From: Candidatus Atribacter alterifermentans
GTDB taxonomy: Bacteria > Atribacterota > Atribacteria > Atribacterales > Atribacteraceae
NCBI GenBank assembly: GCA_012517635.1
Contig: JAAYUP010000036.1
Span: 1 to 7,565, forward strand
Length of the DNA: 7,565 nt
Reading direction: 5' to 3'
Positions within the stretch are counted from its first letter, which is position 1. Each line of letters begins with the position of its first letter. Below the pieces are notes generated by a model. The model was not told the origin of the DNA. It searched no databases and saw nothing but the letters and a program-made list of their open reading frames with translations. This document shows positions 1 through 6,239 of the stretch, in pieces. The translations under genes and the position numbers were made by a program.

Positions 1-168
1 TCCACCATTTACCCGGACGTTGATGTAATCACCTGCATCACGTTCCAAATCCAATTTCTTGGCAGGCAGATCACTGTCTCTATAGATCACCAACCGGAAG
101 AACAGGTCATCCATAAATTTCCATGGATCCCGTACCACGATTCCTTCTAGAACTACATCGTTTATCAT
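1..168 (-). CDS. SSB-like OB-fold protein, N-terminal part (runs off left edge)
   Basis: The first 56 codons of a minus-strand gene are present, starting MINDVVLEGIVVRDPWKF and still open at the window edge. The pattern is a short N-terminus, a hydrophobic strand with Leu-Glu-Gly, then Val-Val-Arg-Asp-Pro, a Phe-Phe-Arg-Leu strand, and later Asp-Tyr-Ile-Asn-Val-Arg-Val. It resembles strands 1-3 of single-stranded-DNA-binding OB folds (LxGxLxxDPxxx...FRLA...FINVxxWG). SSB proteins coat single-stranded DNA in replication, repair and recombination. The ATG is fixed by an excellent Shine-Dalgarno sequence. The C-terminus, which would carry the acidic tip of a true SSB, is outside the window. It could instead be another OB-fold protein. 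The gene lies downstream of the integrase but is separated from it by a terminator. Confidence 0.55.
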   Translation of the reverse strand, partial: MINDVVLEGIVVRDPWKFMDDLFFRLVIYRDSDLPAKKLDLERDAGDYINVRVNGG

Positions 169-171
169 CTG

Positions 172-179
172 ACCTCCTT
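172..179 (-). promoter_or_regulatory. Strong ribosome binding site of the SSB-like gene
   Basis: On the minus strand AAGGAGGT lies three bases before the ATG at 168-166. It is a near-perfect anti-Shine-Dalgarno match, although the spacing is short. It decides the start codon of the SSB-like gene and supports it being translated despite the truncated view. Confidence 0.7.
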
Positions 180-206
180 GTTTATGAAACCTTCGCCATC
201 TTGGGT

Positions 207-250
207 TTAAAAAGAAAATGCCGGACAGATCCCAGTGGGTTTTGTCCGGC
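207..250 (-). terminator. Rho-independent terminator after the integrase gene
   Basis: GCCGGACA (220-227) and TGTCCGGC (243-250) form a perfect 8-bp GC-rich stem. The 15-base interior can form a further CCC/GGG helix (231-233 with 237-239). Read on the minus strand, the hairpin is followed at once by ATTTTCTTTTTAAA, the U-tract of an intrinsic terminator. The plus-strand side lacks such a run of T. The position fits termination of leftward transcripts from the integrase (stop at 335) before the SSB-like gene. Confidence 0.8.
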
Positions 251-334
251 CAACGATTAATAATAAAAATATTCAGTTGTAATAAGAGTATAACAATGAA
301 AAGGTAGTTATCCTAGAGGGCGGAGGGGAATTTT

Positions 335-1318
335 TTACCTCTCATCCAGCGGGCTGCGTACCGCTTTTGGCCCGCGGTTGAGGACATGAGTATAAATCAT
401 CGTGGTCTTGACATCTTTGTGCCCAAGCAGTTCCTGCACTGTGCGAATGTCATACCCGGCTTCCAAGAGATGCGTGGCGAAACAGTGCCGAAAGGTGTGC
501 GGGTTAATAGGTTTGTCAATTTTCGCCAGCTTCACCGCCGTCCTGACCGCCCGCTGCAAGCCGCTGGGGTCCAGATGGTGACGGCGAACGATCCCACTTC
601 GAGGATCGGTCGAAAGGCGGTCTGATGGGAAGATATACTGCCAGCCCAATTCTTTGTCTACGTTGGAATATTTTCGGGAGAGCGCAAAAGGAAGTTCAAC
701 CGAACCAAATCCCTGGAGTATGTCTTGTTCATGAAGTCTTCGAACAAAAGCAATCTGTTCCTTGAGGGGTTGCACCAGGCTGGCTGGTAGCATCGTTGCG
801 CGATCTTTTTCACCCTTTCCTTCCCGAACGATGATCTGAGATTGCTCGAAATCGATGTCCTTCACACGCAAGCGCATGCATTCCATCAGACGCAGACCAC
901 ATCCGTAAAGCAGCTTTACCATCAATTGATGCAAGCCCTGCATTCCTGACAACACTCTTGCCACTTCATCTTTTGACAGGACGGTTGGCAAATGTTCCGA
1001 GCGTTTGGCACGCAGTGCATGGAGTGGAACAGGAAGATCCAATTGCAGTACGTTCCGATAGAGAAACAGCAAGGCATTGAGCGCCTGGTTTTGAGTGGAA
1101 GAGGATACATTCTCATCTTTTGCGAGGTGGGTGAGAAAGGCTTCAATCTCTGCGGCGCCCATTTCGGCGGGGTGGCGTTTGTTGTGAAAGAGGATATAGC
1201 GCCTGGCCCAATGTCCTTAGGTTTTTTCGGTGCTATAGGAATAATGCTTCAGCCGGATGGCATCGCGAAGTTGATCAAGCAGTTTTTTGGGTTTTGGGGT
1301 AAATTGATCACTCATCAT
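335..1318 (-). pseudogene. intI: Integron integrase IntI, interrupted by an ochre codon
   Basis: This is a tyrosine recombinase of the integron-integrase family, which inserts and excises gene cassettes at attI and attC. In full-length numbering from the ATG at 1318, the catalytic residues are R143 (GCGLRLME), a Lys in GKGEKDR, H274 and R277 (PHTFRH), H300 (LLGH) and nucleophile Y309 (MIYTH). These are close to IntI1 positions. The stretch STDPRSGIVRRHH in the region before box II is the hallmark insertion of IntI, absent from XerC/D. The C-terminus GPKAVRSPLDER is also typical. The N-terminus (MMSDQFTPKPKKLLDQ..., HYSYSTEKT) is intact in the same frame, but codon 34 is TAA (1217-1219), where relatives usually have Tyr. 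The rest continues GHWARRYILFHNKRHPAEMGAAEIE. Total length is about 327 codons, against 337 for IntI1. An in-frame ATG at 1162 could give a 275-residue protein lacking most of the N-terminal DNA-clamp domain, which is unlikely to work. No frameshift was seen, so a single base change explains the break. Confidence 0.93.
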
Positions 1319-1342
1319 GGTTTGTGTTTCAAAAGGTTAAGG

Positions 1343-1371
1343 CATATAATTATTTAAGGTTTGGTCGTCAC
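1343..1371 (-). promoter_or_regulatory. Candidate integrase promoter (PintI)
   Basis: On the minus strand GTGACG (1371-1366) and TATATG (1348-1343) are separated by 17 bases, a moderate match to -35 and -10 hexamers. The -10 lies about 25 bases before the ATG at 1318. I saw no CTGT-N8-ACAG LexA box overlapping it, so SOS control of the common proteobacterial kind is not evident. The call rests on position and consensus only. Confidence 0.35.
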
Positions 1372-1439
1372 AGATTATTTGAAGGTACCAAGCATAATTT
1401 CAGTATAACACACTTGATTAGATTGGCTATACAGTGAAA

Positions 1440-1466
1440 TTGCAGTGTATCAGAAGTCCGTATAAT
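1440..1466 (+). promoter_or_regulatory. Candidate cassette promoter (Pc) next to the junction
   Basis: A perfect TATAAT hexamer lies at 1461-1466, with a weak -35-like TTGCAG at 1440-1445 (15-base spacing, shorter than ideal). Transcription would begin around 1473, right at the cassette boundary. A second perfect TATAAT lies at 1345-1350 with a poor -35 (TTGTGT, 1322-1327, 17-base spacing). Either could drive the whole plus-strand block, as Pc does in known integrons. Consensus match only. Confidence 0.35.
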
Positions 1467-1508
1467 TAATAGTTAGCCCGCCCCTTGCATAAGGAAGTGT
1501 TTTCCAAA

Positions 1509-2153
1509 TTGACTCTTCATAATCCTGCGTTTATATCATCCTTGAGTCAAGCGATTCAATCCAGTTTATGCGACCAAAAACCTACATTGGTTGCGATAGA
1601 TGGACCTGGTTGCAGCGGAAAGAGCACATTAGCAGACAACTTATTTACCCATTTTACCGATATAGAGATTATTCGCATTGACTCGTTTTTTTTACCCATC
1701 ACGGAACAAAAAGAGTTGAGAGCAAACGAAAACTTGTTTCAAAGCATACCGCACATACGCTGGACAGAACTTGAGAAGTGTTTACGCCTGTTAGCATCTG
1801 GAAAAGACGCCTTGCATCTTCCCTATTTGTGGGACGAAGACCGACTTGATGATAAAGCAGTGATTATTCATCCCCGTAAGGTGATTATTGTAGAAGGTTT
1901 ATACGCTCTCCACACAAGACTTAGAGACGTTTACAACTTCAAAATATGGATTGATACACAATTCGATAACCGAATGGAACAGGTTGAAATCCGAGATGGA
2001 ACAAGGTTCTTGAGTTTGTGGAATAAACAATATGTTCCTCGCGAAATCAAATATATAAAAACACAGAAACCTTATGACGTGGCTAACGTTTTCGTTTTGG
2101 GACTTAATCTTGATTGGTCATGTGTTGGGAAAGGATTTGCAAGGAAATTTTGA
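1509..2153 (+). CDS. Uridine-kinase-like P-loop kinase
   Basis: This is a small cytoplasmic P-loop kinase of the uridine kinase/phosphoribulokinase-like group, which phosphorylates a nucleoside or other small hydroxyl compound using ATP. Walker A is GPGCSGKST, preceded by the hydrophobic strand LVAID. The segment IIRIDSFFLP matches the substrate-site Asp region (DDFY in uridine kinases). KVIIVEGLYAL is the next core strand with the conserved Glu-Gly. FKIWIDTQFDNRMEQVEIRD and YVPREIKYIKTQKPYDVANVFV follow the family C-terminal pattern. The length of about 215 residues is normal. The start is uncertain because no ATG fits. The frame opens at the cassette junction, with TTG at 1485, GTG at 1497 and TTG at 1509. 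I prefer 1509 because AAGGAAG (1491-1497) lies upstream at a workable distance. The stop is one base before the ATG of the glycosyltransferase, suggesting translational coupling. The actual substrate cannot be read from the sequence. Confidence 0.75.
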   Translation: MTLHNPAFISSLSQAIQSSLCDQKPTLVAIDGPGCSGKSTLADNLFTHFTDIEIIRIDSFFLPITEQKELRANENLFQSIPHIRWTELEKCLRLLASGKDALHLPYLWDEDRLDDKAVIIHPRKVIIVEGLYALHTRLRDVYNFKIWIDTQFDNRMEQVEIRDGTRFLSLWNKQYVPREIKYIKTQKPYDVANVFVLGLNLDWSCVGKGFARKF

Positions 2154-2154
2154 T

Positions 2155-3078
2155 ATGAAAGAATCAATAACTCAACGATTAAAATCTAAAATTCCAGACG
2201 TTTCAGTAATAATTGTGAACTGGAATACCCGTGATTTATTACAACAGGCTCTTGAGTCTTTGTATCAAGAAACGCACGATATTACTTTTGAAACCATAGT
2301 TATCGATAACGCATCTAGCGATGGAACGACAGATTACATCCAAAAAGAATGGCAACAAGTTAAAATAATCGCATTACATGAAAATTTAGGATTCGGCGTA
2401 GCAAACAATATCGGATTTAAAGAGTCAAGTGGTCGCTATATATTAGTGCTGAACAGCGATACTATAGTGTTACCATCAACTTTGTCTGGGATGGTTGGTT
2501 TTTTGGATACACATCCCAAAGCAGGATGTGTTGGTTGTCGGCATTTAAATCCTGACGGCACTTTGCAAGGCTCAATGGATAGTTTTCCTAGTTTATTCAA
2601 AGATTTTTTATGTTTCTCCGATATGTACCGTATCCCAGTATTACAACCCTTTTTACAAAAAAAATACCCCTATTGGAGCAATCATGACAAGATATGCAAA
2701 GTTGATTGGGTTAATGGTTCTTGCATGATGGTACGTTGCGAAGTAATTGAAGAAGTAGGCGGATTTGATGATGGTTGCTTTATGTACGCTGAAGAACTTG
2801 ACTGGTGTTACCGTATGAAAAATGCGGGCTGGGAAGTTTTTTTTACTCCCGAATCTGAAATTATACATATTGGCGGTCAGTCGTCCAAAAAAATTGCGGA
2901 TAAACGCATAACATTGTTATACAAAGGACATTATCGTTTTTACCGTAGAAATTATTCTATGTGGAAATATCTGGTTTTACGTATAATTGTCGCAGTTATT
3001 GCTAATCCTCGCTTATTCATCTTGTCGTTTTTTTATCTACTTTCGCTATTGGGTGTAAAGCCAAGAATAAAACAATAG
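2155..3078 (+). CDS. Family 2 glycosyltransferase (WbbL/rhamnosyltransferase-like)
   Basis: This GT-A fold enzyme transfers a sugar from a nucleotide-activated donor onto a glycan or lipid acceptor at the inner face of the membrane. The N-terminal strand VSVIIVNWN is the family signature. DNASSDGT (51-58) binds the nucleotide. NLGFGVANNIGF and LVLNSDT (98-103, the DxD-equivalent) follow. VDWVNGSCMMVR (183-194) and GGFDDGCFMYAEELDWCYR (202-220) match the acceptor/catalytic region of WbbL-type rhamnosyltransferases. The last 40 residues hold a hydrophobic segment (about 273-298) that could anchor it in the membrane. The 307-residue length is typical. I chose ATG 2155 because AAGGA (2141-2145) is well placed. 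An upstream in-frame ATG at 2074 would overlap the kinase gene and adds residues unlike the family. The product is probably a cell-surface polysaccharide, but donor and acceptor are unknown. Confidence 0.87.
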   Translation: MKESITQRLKSKIPDVSVIIVNWNTRDLLQQALESLYQETHDITFETIVIDNASSDGTTDYIQKEWQQVKIIALHENLGFGVANNIGFKESSGRYILVLNSDTIVLPSTLSGMVGFLDTHPKAGCVGCRHLNPDGTLQGSMDSFPSLFKDFLCFSDMYRIPVLQPFLQKKYPYWSNHDKICKVDWVNGSCMMVRCEVIEEVGGFDDGCFMYAEELDWCYRMKNAGWEVFFTPESEIIHIGGQSSKKIADKRITLLYKGHYRFYRRNYSMWKYLVLRIIVAVIANPRLFILSFFYLLSLLGVKPRIKQ

Positions 3079-3195
3079 GAGATACTTACCCAAGAATCCG
3101 TAGTAACAGAGCCTATTATTATGTTGCGTGCTTGGTGGAATATATTCTTCTTGCCGTGGAAAATTTGAGAGCAGTCGCTAAAAGGATAAGTAAAA

Positions 3196-4074
3196 GTGTC
3201 AACTGAAAGAAAAATAGAACATTCTCAGAATTTTATACGTCACCCTAAACTTGTAAGTCAACTTCTCGAACTAACTAATATTAGTACCACTGATTTAGTT
3301 ATTGAAATTGGTCCAGGTAAAGGCATGATAACTCAAGAACTCGCAAAAACAGCGGGACGTGTAATTGCTATTGAACGTGACCGTAGATTTTCAGAAGGAT
3401 TGTCAGAAATCAATGGTTTAAGCAATTTCCAACTTGTGATTGGTGATTTTATGCAATGGCAACTTCCGCGAGAAGACTATAAGGTTTTTTCAAACATTCC
3501 CTTTAACTATACATCTGATATAGTATCTAAATTGACAACATCAGACAGGAAGCCAACTGATATATATCTAATAATGCAGGAAACGGCATCTCATAGATTT
3601 ATAGGTACACCTTATGAAAAAAATTCGCAAATTTCCACACTGCTTTCAATCGAATTTTCAATTGAAATATTACAGAAAATCAATCGGGATAATTTTGAAC
3701 CACGACCTAATGTAAGTATTGTATTTACGCATTTTGCGAAACGCTCTGTACCGCTAGTATCTATTGTAAACCATCAAGATTTTCGTGATTTTGTTATATA
3801 TGGCTATAACCAATGGTCACCCACAGTCATTGACGCTTTCCGCAAGGTTTTTACCAATAGGCAAAGAACTATTATTACAAGAAGTATCAACTTAACGGGC
3901 TTGAAGCCATCAGACCTAAATATTGAACAATGGATTGAGTTATACAATACTTATTGCAGGTATGTTGATGAAGATAAGAAAAATCTTGTACGCGGAAGTG
4001 AAAAACGGTTAAGCAAAAATCAATCAAAATTAACTAAACAGCACAGAACACGCAAACCCTTTGGGCAAAAGTAA
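3196..4074 (+). CDS. erm: Erm-type 23S rRNA adenine N6-methyltransferase
   Basis: The predicted enzyme uses S-adenosylmethionine to methylate an adenine in domain V of 23S rRNA (A2058 in E. coli numbering in known Erm proteins), which blocks macrolides, lincosamides and streptogramin B. SQNFIRHPKLV (10-20) is the conserved start. IEIGPGKGMIT (36-46) is the SAM-binding motif I, with acidic E60 and D84 (GDF) following. NIPFNYTSDIVSKL (100-113) is motif IV in its Erm form, distinguishing it from the NLPYNIS of the housekeeping KsgA/RsmA. MQETASHRF and FEPRPNVSIVFTHF (167-180) complete the core. At 292 residues it is longer than ErmC (244), because of a basic, Lys/Arg-rich C-terminal tail (about 260-292, ending QHRTRKPFGQK) like those of some actinobacterial Erm proteins. 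The start is GTG with AAAGGATAAG upstream. Resistance is inferred from family, not shown. Confidence 0.88.
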   Translation: MSTERKIEHSQNFIRHPKLVSQLLELTNISTTDLVIEIGPGKGMITQELAKTAGRVIAIERDRRFSEGLSEINGLSNFQLVIGDFMQWQLPREDYKVFSNIPFNYTSDIVSKLTTSDRKPTDIYLIMQETASHRFIGTPYEKNSQISTLLSIEFSIEILQKINRDNFEPRPNVSIVFTHFAKRSVPLVSIVNHQDFRDFVIYGYNQWSPTVIDAFRKVFTNRQRTIITRSINLTGLKPSDLNIEQWIELYNTYCRYVDEDKKNLVRGSEKRLSKNQSKLTKQHRTRKPFGQK

Positions 4075-4121
4075 ATTTTAAGTATTCTACTCACTCAATG
4101 CTATCGGAAAGGAACAAATAC

Positions 4122-5126
4122 ATGAACAACCGTAATCTCTTTTCAATAACTCTATTGCTGATTGTCAGCCTCCTAATGGGTTGTACGACCCCGAAAGGAA
4201 TCGAATCGCCTACAACTAGCGTGTCTACTTATCCAGTGACAGTAGAAAGTTGTGGCGAACCTATTACATTTGATTCTGCGCCAAAACGCGCCTTGTCATT
4301 TGATACAAACATGACAGAAATTATGCTTGCACTAGGTCTTGAAGATAGGATGGTTGGTTATTGGATTTCTGGCGTTCCAGTAGGGAACGAATATCAAGAA
4401 CAGGTTAAAAATATTCCATTGATTTCTACAGTAACTTGGCCACCACCATCTTTGGAAGTCGTACTTAGTTTCAATTCAGATTTTGTCTTTGGTGCTTGGA
4501 ACTATAATTTTTCAGAAGAAAGTGGCGTTACTCCAGAAAAATTAGCAACAGCAGGAATAAAAAGTTATGTGCTAACAGAATCTTGTATTGCAGTAGGCAT
4601 GAAACCAGACGAAAGTTTGGAAAGCACATACACGGATATTCTTAACATTGGAAAAATTTTTGGAGTAGAAACACGCGCAGAAAAACTGGTCAATCAAATG
4701 CGTGAAAAAATCGCTACTGTTCAGGCAAAAATTGGGAAAGTTAATCCTCCCTTGCGTGGCTTTTATTATGGCGGTGGGTCAGACGCTGCGTTCACGGCTG
4801 GAAAATATGCTATGGCAACGAAACTGATGAGTGCAGTTGGGACAAAAAATATATTTGGCGATATTGAAGATGATTGGATTCCCGCCGCTGGGTGGGAAAA
4901 AATAATTGAACTTGACCCCGAATTTATTGTGATTGACGATACACCCTGGGAAAGTGCAGAGCAACGCATTAAAACTCTTGAGTCGTTACCCAAACTTGCC
5001 AGCATTACCGCAATACGAGAGAAAAGATATATTGTATTGCCGTGGACTTATATACTCCCAGGTATGGAAATGGACGAAGGTATAGAAGCACTTGCAAAGG
5101 CTTTATATCCAGAACTATTACCCTAA
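4122..5126 (+). CDS. Substrate-binding lipoprotein of a FecCD-type ABC importer
   Basis: This is the extracytoplasmic receptor of the importer encoded by the next two genes. The N-terminus is a lipoprotein signal: Arg, a hydrophobic stretch and the lipobox LLMGC with Cys at residue 21. A Thr/Ser-rich linker follows. The rest is a Peripla_BP_2 (class III, FhuD/BtuF-like) fold. PITFDSAPKRALSFDTNMTEIMLALGLEDRMVGYW is the first lobe. PSLEVVLSFNSDFVFGAWNYNFSEE gives a variant of the 'E-x-hydrophobic-PD' segment. WEKIIELDPEFIVIDDTPW is the second lobe. The whole pattern, including the FxAGW-like stretch, Glu-Ser-Cys at mid-protein and GFYYGGGSDAAFTAGKYAMATKLMSAVG, resembles actinobacterial proteins automatically named F420-0 transporter receptors, a predicted rather than proven substrate. 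Cobalamin or a ferric siderophore is equally possible. ATG 4122 is chosen over ATG 4098 because AAAGGA lies 8 bases upstream and it begins at the signal peptide. Confidence 0.85.
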   Translation: MNNRNLFSITLLLIVSLLMGCTTPKGIESPTTSVSTYPVTVESCGEPITFDSAPKRALSFDTNMTEIMLALGLEDRMVGYWISGVPVGNEYQEQVKNIPLISTVTWPPPSLEVVLSFNSDFVFGAWNYNFSEESGVTPEKLATAGIKSYVLTESCIAVGMKPDESLESTYTDILNIGKIFGVETRAEKLVNQMREKIATVQAKIGKVNPPLRGFYYGGGSDAAFTAGKYAMATKLMSAVGTKNIFGDIEDDWIPAAGWEKIIELDPEFIVIDDTPWESAEQRIKTLESLPKLASITAIREKRYIVLPWTYILPGMEMDEGIEALAKALYPELLP

Positions 5127-5128
5127 TA

Positions 5129-5169
5129 AGTTGTCTTGATTGTTTCAATCATGTCTAATCAAGACAATT
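5129..5169 (+). promoter_or_regulatory. Intercistronic stem-loop enclosing the permease start codon
   Basis: TTGTCTTGATT (5131-5141) and AATCAAGACAA (5157-5167) are perfect 11-base inverted repeats. They extend by a G-U and an A-U pair to 5129-5169. The 15-base loop contains the permease ATG at 5151-5153. The hairpin begins three bases after the receptor stop codon. No Shine-Dalgarno sequence is evident before this ATG. Such a structure could lower permease translation or protect the receptor mRNA, as known for hairpins between binding-protein and permease genes of other ABC operons. Structure is read from the bases; function is inferred. Confidence 0.6.
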
Positions 5170-6239
5170 CAAATCAACAAAACCAAAGGAATTCTCGATT
5201 CCGTGTGTTATTGCTCGGACTCAGCGGGATATTGTTTCTGTCTGCTATTCTTGGCGTCTCGCTGGGTCCTGTTTCAATTCCTGTTAACACCGTTTGGAGT
5301 GTAGTTGCCTACAAAATAGGCTTTATACCTGCGGGAAATTGGTCAGCAGGCGTTGAAAACATAGTTTGGTTAATAAGACTTCCCCGCGTCTTATTGGCAG
5401 TAATTGTTGGCGGTGGATTGGCTGTTGTTGGTGTTACTTTACAAGCCCTTGTGCGAAACCCTTTAGCAGACCCTTATGTACTAGGAATCTCATCAGGTGC
5501 ATCTGTAGGTGCAGTTTTAGCAATTGGGTTTGGTGTACTTGCATCATTTGGAACATTAGGGATTTCTTTTGCCGCTTTTATTGGTGCAGTCATAGCATTT
5601 GTTGTTGTATACACACTAGCCAATCTTGGCAAACGAATTACACCAGAGAGTCTAATACTGGCAGGAATTGGTGTTGGGTATATATGCACTGGCACCACCA
5701 GTTTTATTACGCTGACATCTAGCAAACGTCAACTCGCGGGTCAAGTTCTTGCATGGACACTTGGTAGTTTAGCAAGAGCAAGTTGGTTTGACTTGTCGCT
5801 ACCATCCCTAACACTACTAATTATTACTGCATACCTCATATTACAAGCCCGAAGTCTAAACGCCTTAATTCTTGGCGATGAAACCGCTTCAGTTTTAGGT
5901 ATTAATGTAGATGTTTTTCGCCGAAAAGTTTTTATGCTTGTGGCGTTTATAACAGGCGTGATGGTGGCAGTAAGTGGCTCAATTGGCTTCATAGGATTAA
6001 TGGTTCCTCACATGGTACGCTTTGTAGTTGGCTCAGACCATCGCAAAGTCCTGCCATTATCTTTACTTGTAGGTAGCATTTTTTTAGTTTGGGCTGACGT
6101 TATAGCACGCGGCTTTCACTCCACGATTGATAACCCAATAGAATTACCTGTAGGTGTTGTAACTTCTATTTTAGGCGGTCCTTTTTTCCTTTGGTTAATG
6201 TGGAAAACTCGACTTAAACGCAGGATAGAAAATCTATGA
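5151..6239 (+). CDS. FecCD/BtuC-family ABC importer permease
   Basis: This is the membrane-spanning subunit of a type II importer for metal chelates, cobalamin or similar ligands. It forms a homodimer with about ten helices per monomer. After a polar Asn/Gln-rich N-terminus (1-17), the first helix (18-36) leads into SLGPVSIP. Then come WLIRLPRVLLAVIVGGGLAVVGVTLQALVRNPLADPYVLGISSGASVGA, the central signature of the family. GSIGFIGLMVPHMVR is the coupling-helix region that contacts the ATPase. The C-terminus has ELPVGVVTSILGGPFFLWLM. The length of 362 residues is slightly above the usual 330-350. Alternative starts are TTG 5136 or none with a clear ribosome site. ATG 5151 sits in the loop of the stem-loop. 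The gene overlaps the ATPase gene by four bases (ATGA), a sign of coupled translation. Confidence 0.92.
   Translation: MSNQDNSNQQNQRNSRFRVLLLGLSGILFLSAILGVSLGPVSIPVNTVWSVVAYKIGFIPAGNWSAGVENIVWLIRLPRVLLAVIVGGGLAVVGVTLQALVRNPLADPYVLGISSGASVGAVLAIGFGVLASFGTLGISFAAFIGAVIAFVVVYTLANLGKRITPESLILAGIGVGYICTGTTSFITLTSSKRQLAGQVLAWTLGSLARASWFDLSLPSLTLLIITAYLILQARSLNALILGDETASVLGINVDVFRRKVFMLVAFITGVMVAVSGSIGFIGLMVPHMVRFVVGSDHRKVLPLSLLVGSIFLVWADVIARGFHSTIDNPIELPVGVVTSILGGPFFLWLMWKTRLKRRIENL

Larger units (their letters stand above)
1319..1478 (+). other. attI-like region with left cassette junction
   Basis: This gene-free stretch lies between the integrase start and the first cassette gene, where attI and the cassette promoter belong. 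The core site GTTAGCC is at 1472-1478. IntI cuts between G1472 and T1473. CAGTG occurs twice, at 1432-1436 and 1443-1447, 11 bases apart and close to the core. These could correspond to the direct integrase-binding repeats known in attI1. ATACA (1429-1433) and TGTAT (1446-1450) also form a short inverted pair. attI sequences differ strongly between integron classes, so identity rests on position and the core site. Confidence 0.6.

Noticed and set aside
220..250. GC-rich inverted repeat as a possible attC
   Set aside because: It lacks GTTRRRY and RYYYAAC cores and is followed by a T-run on the minus strand, so it is a terminator.
386..1357. Plus-strand open frames opposite the integrase (386-625 and 992-1357)
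   Set aside because: They are antisense shadows of the integrase, with no ribosome sites and no recognisable protein pattern.
2081..2088. GGCTAAC near the end of the kinase gene as an internal attC core
   Set aside because: It encodes a conserved family segment (DVANVFV) and has no partner half with stem structure; six-base matches are expected by chance. The same holds for GCTAAC near 4570 and GTTAGC near 1789.
2074..2154. Longer glycosyltransferase starting at ATG 2074
   Set aside because: It overlaps the kinase gene, adds residues unlike the family, and ATG 2155 has a good ribosome site.
3079..3168. Readthrough extension of the glycosyltransferase past its stop
   Set aside because: The frame stays open for 29 codons, but the family ends normally at the membrane segment and no recoding signal is visible.
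4075..4121. Cobalamin riboswitch before the importer
   Set aside because: The gap is only 47 bases, too short for a riboswitch, and shows no B12-box sequence.
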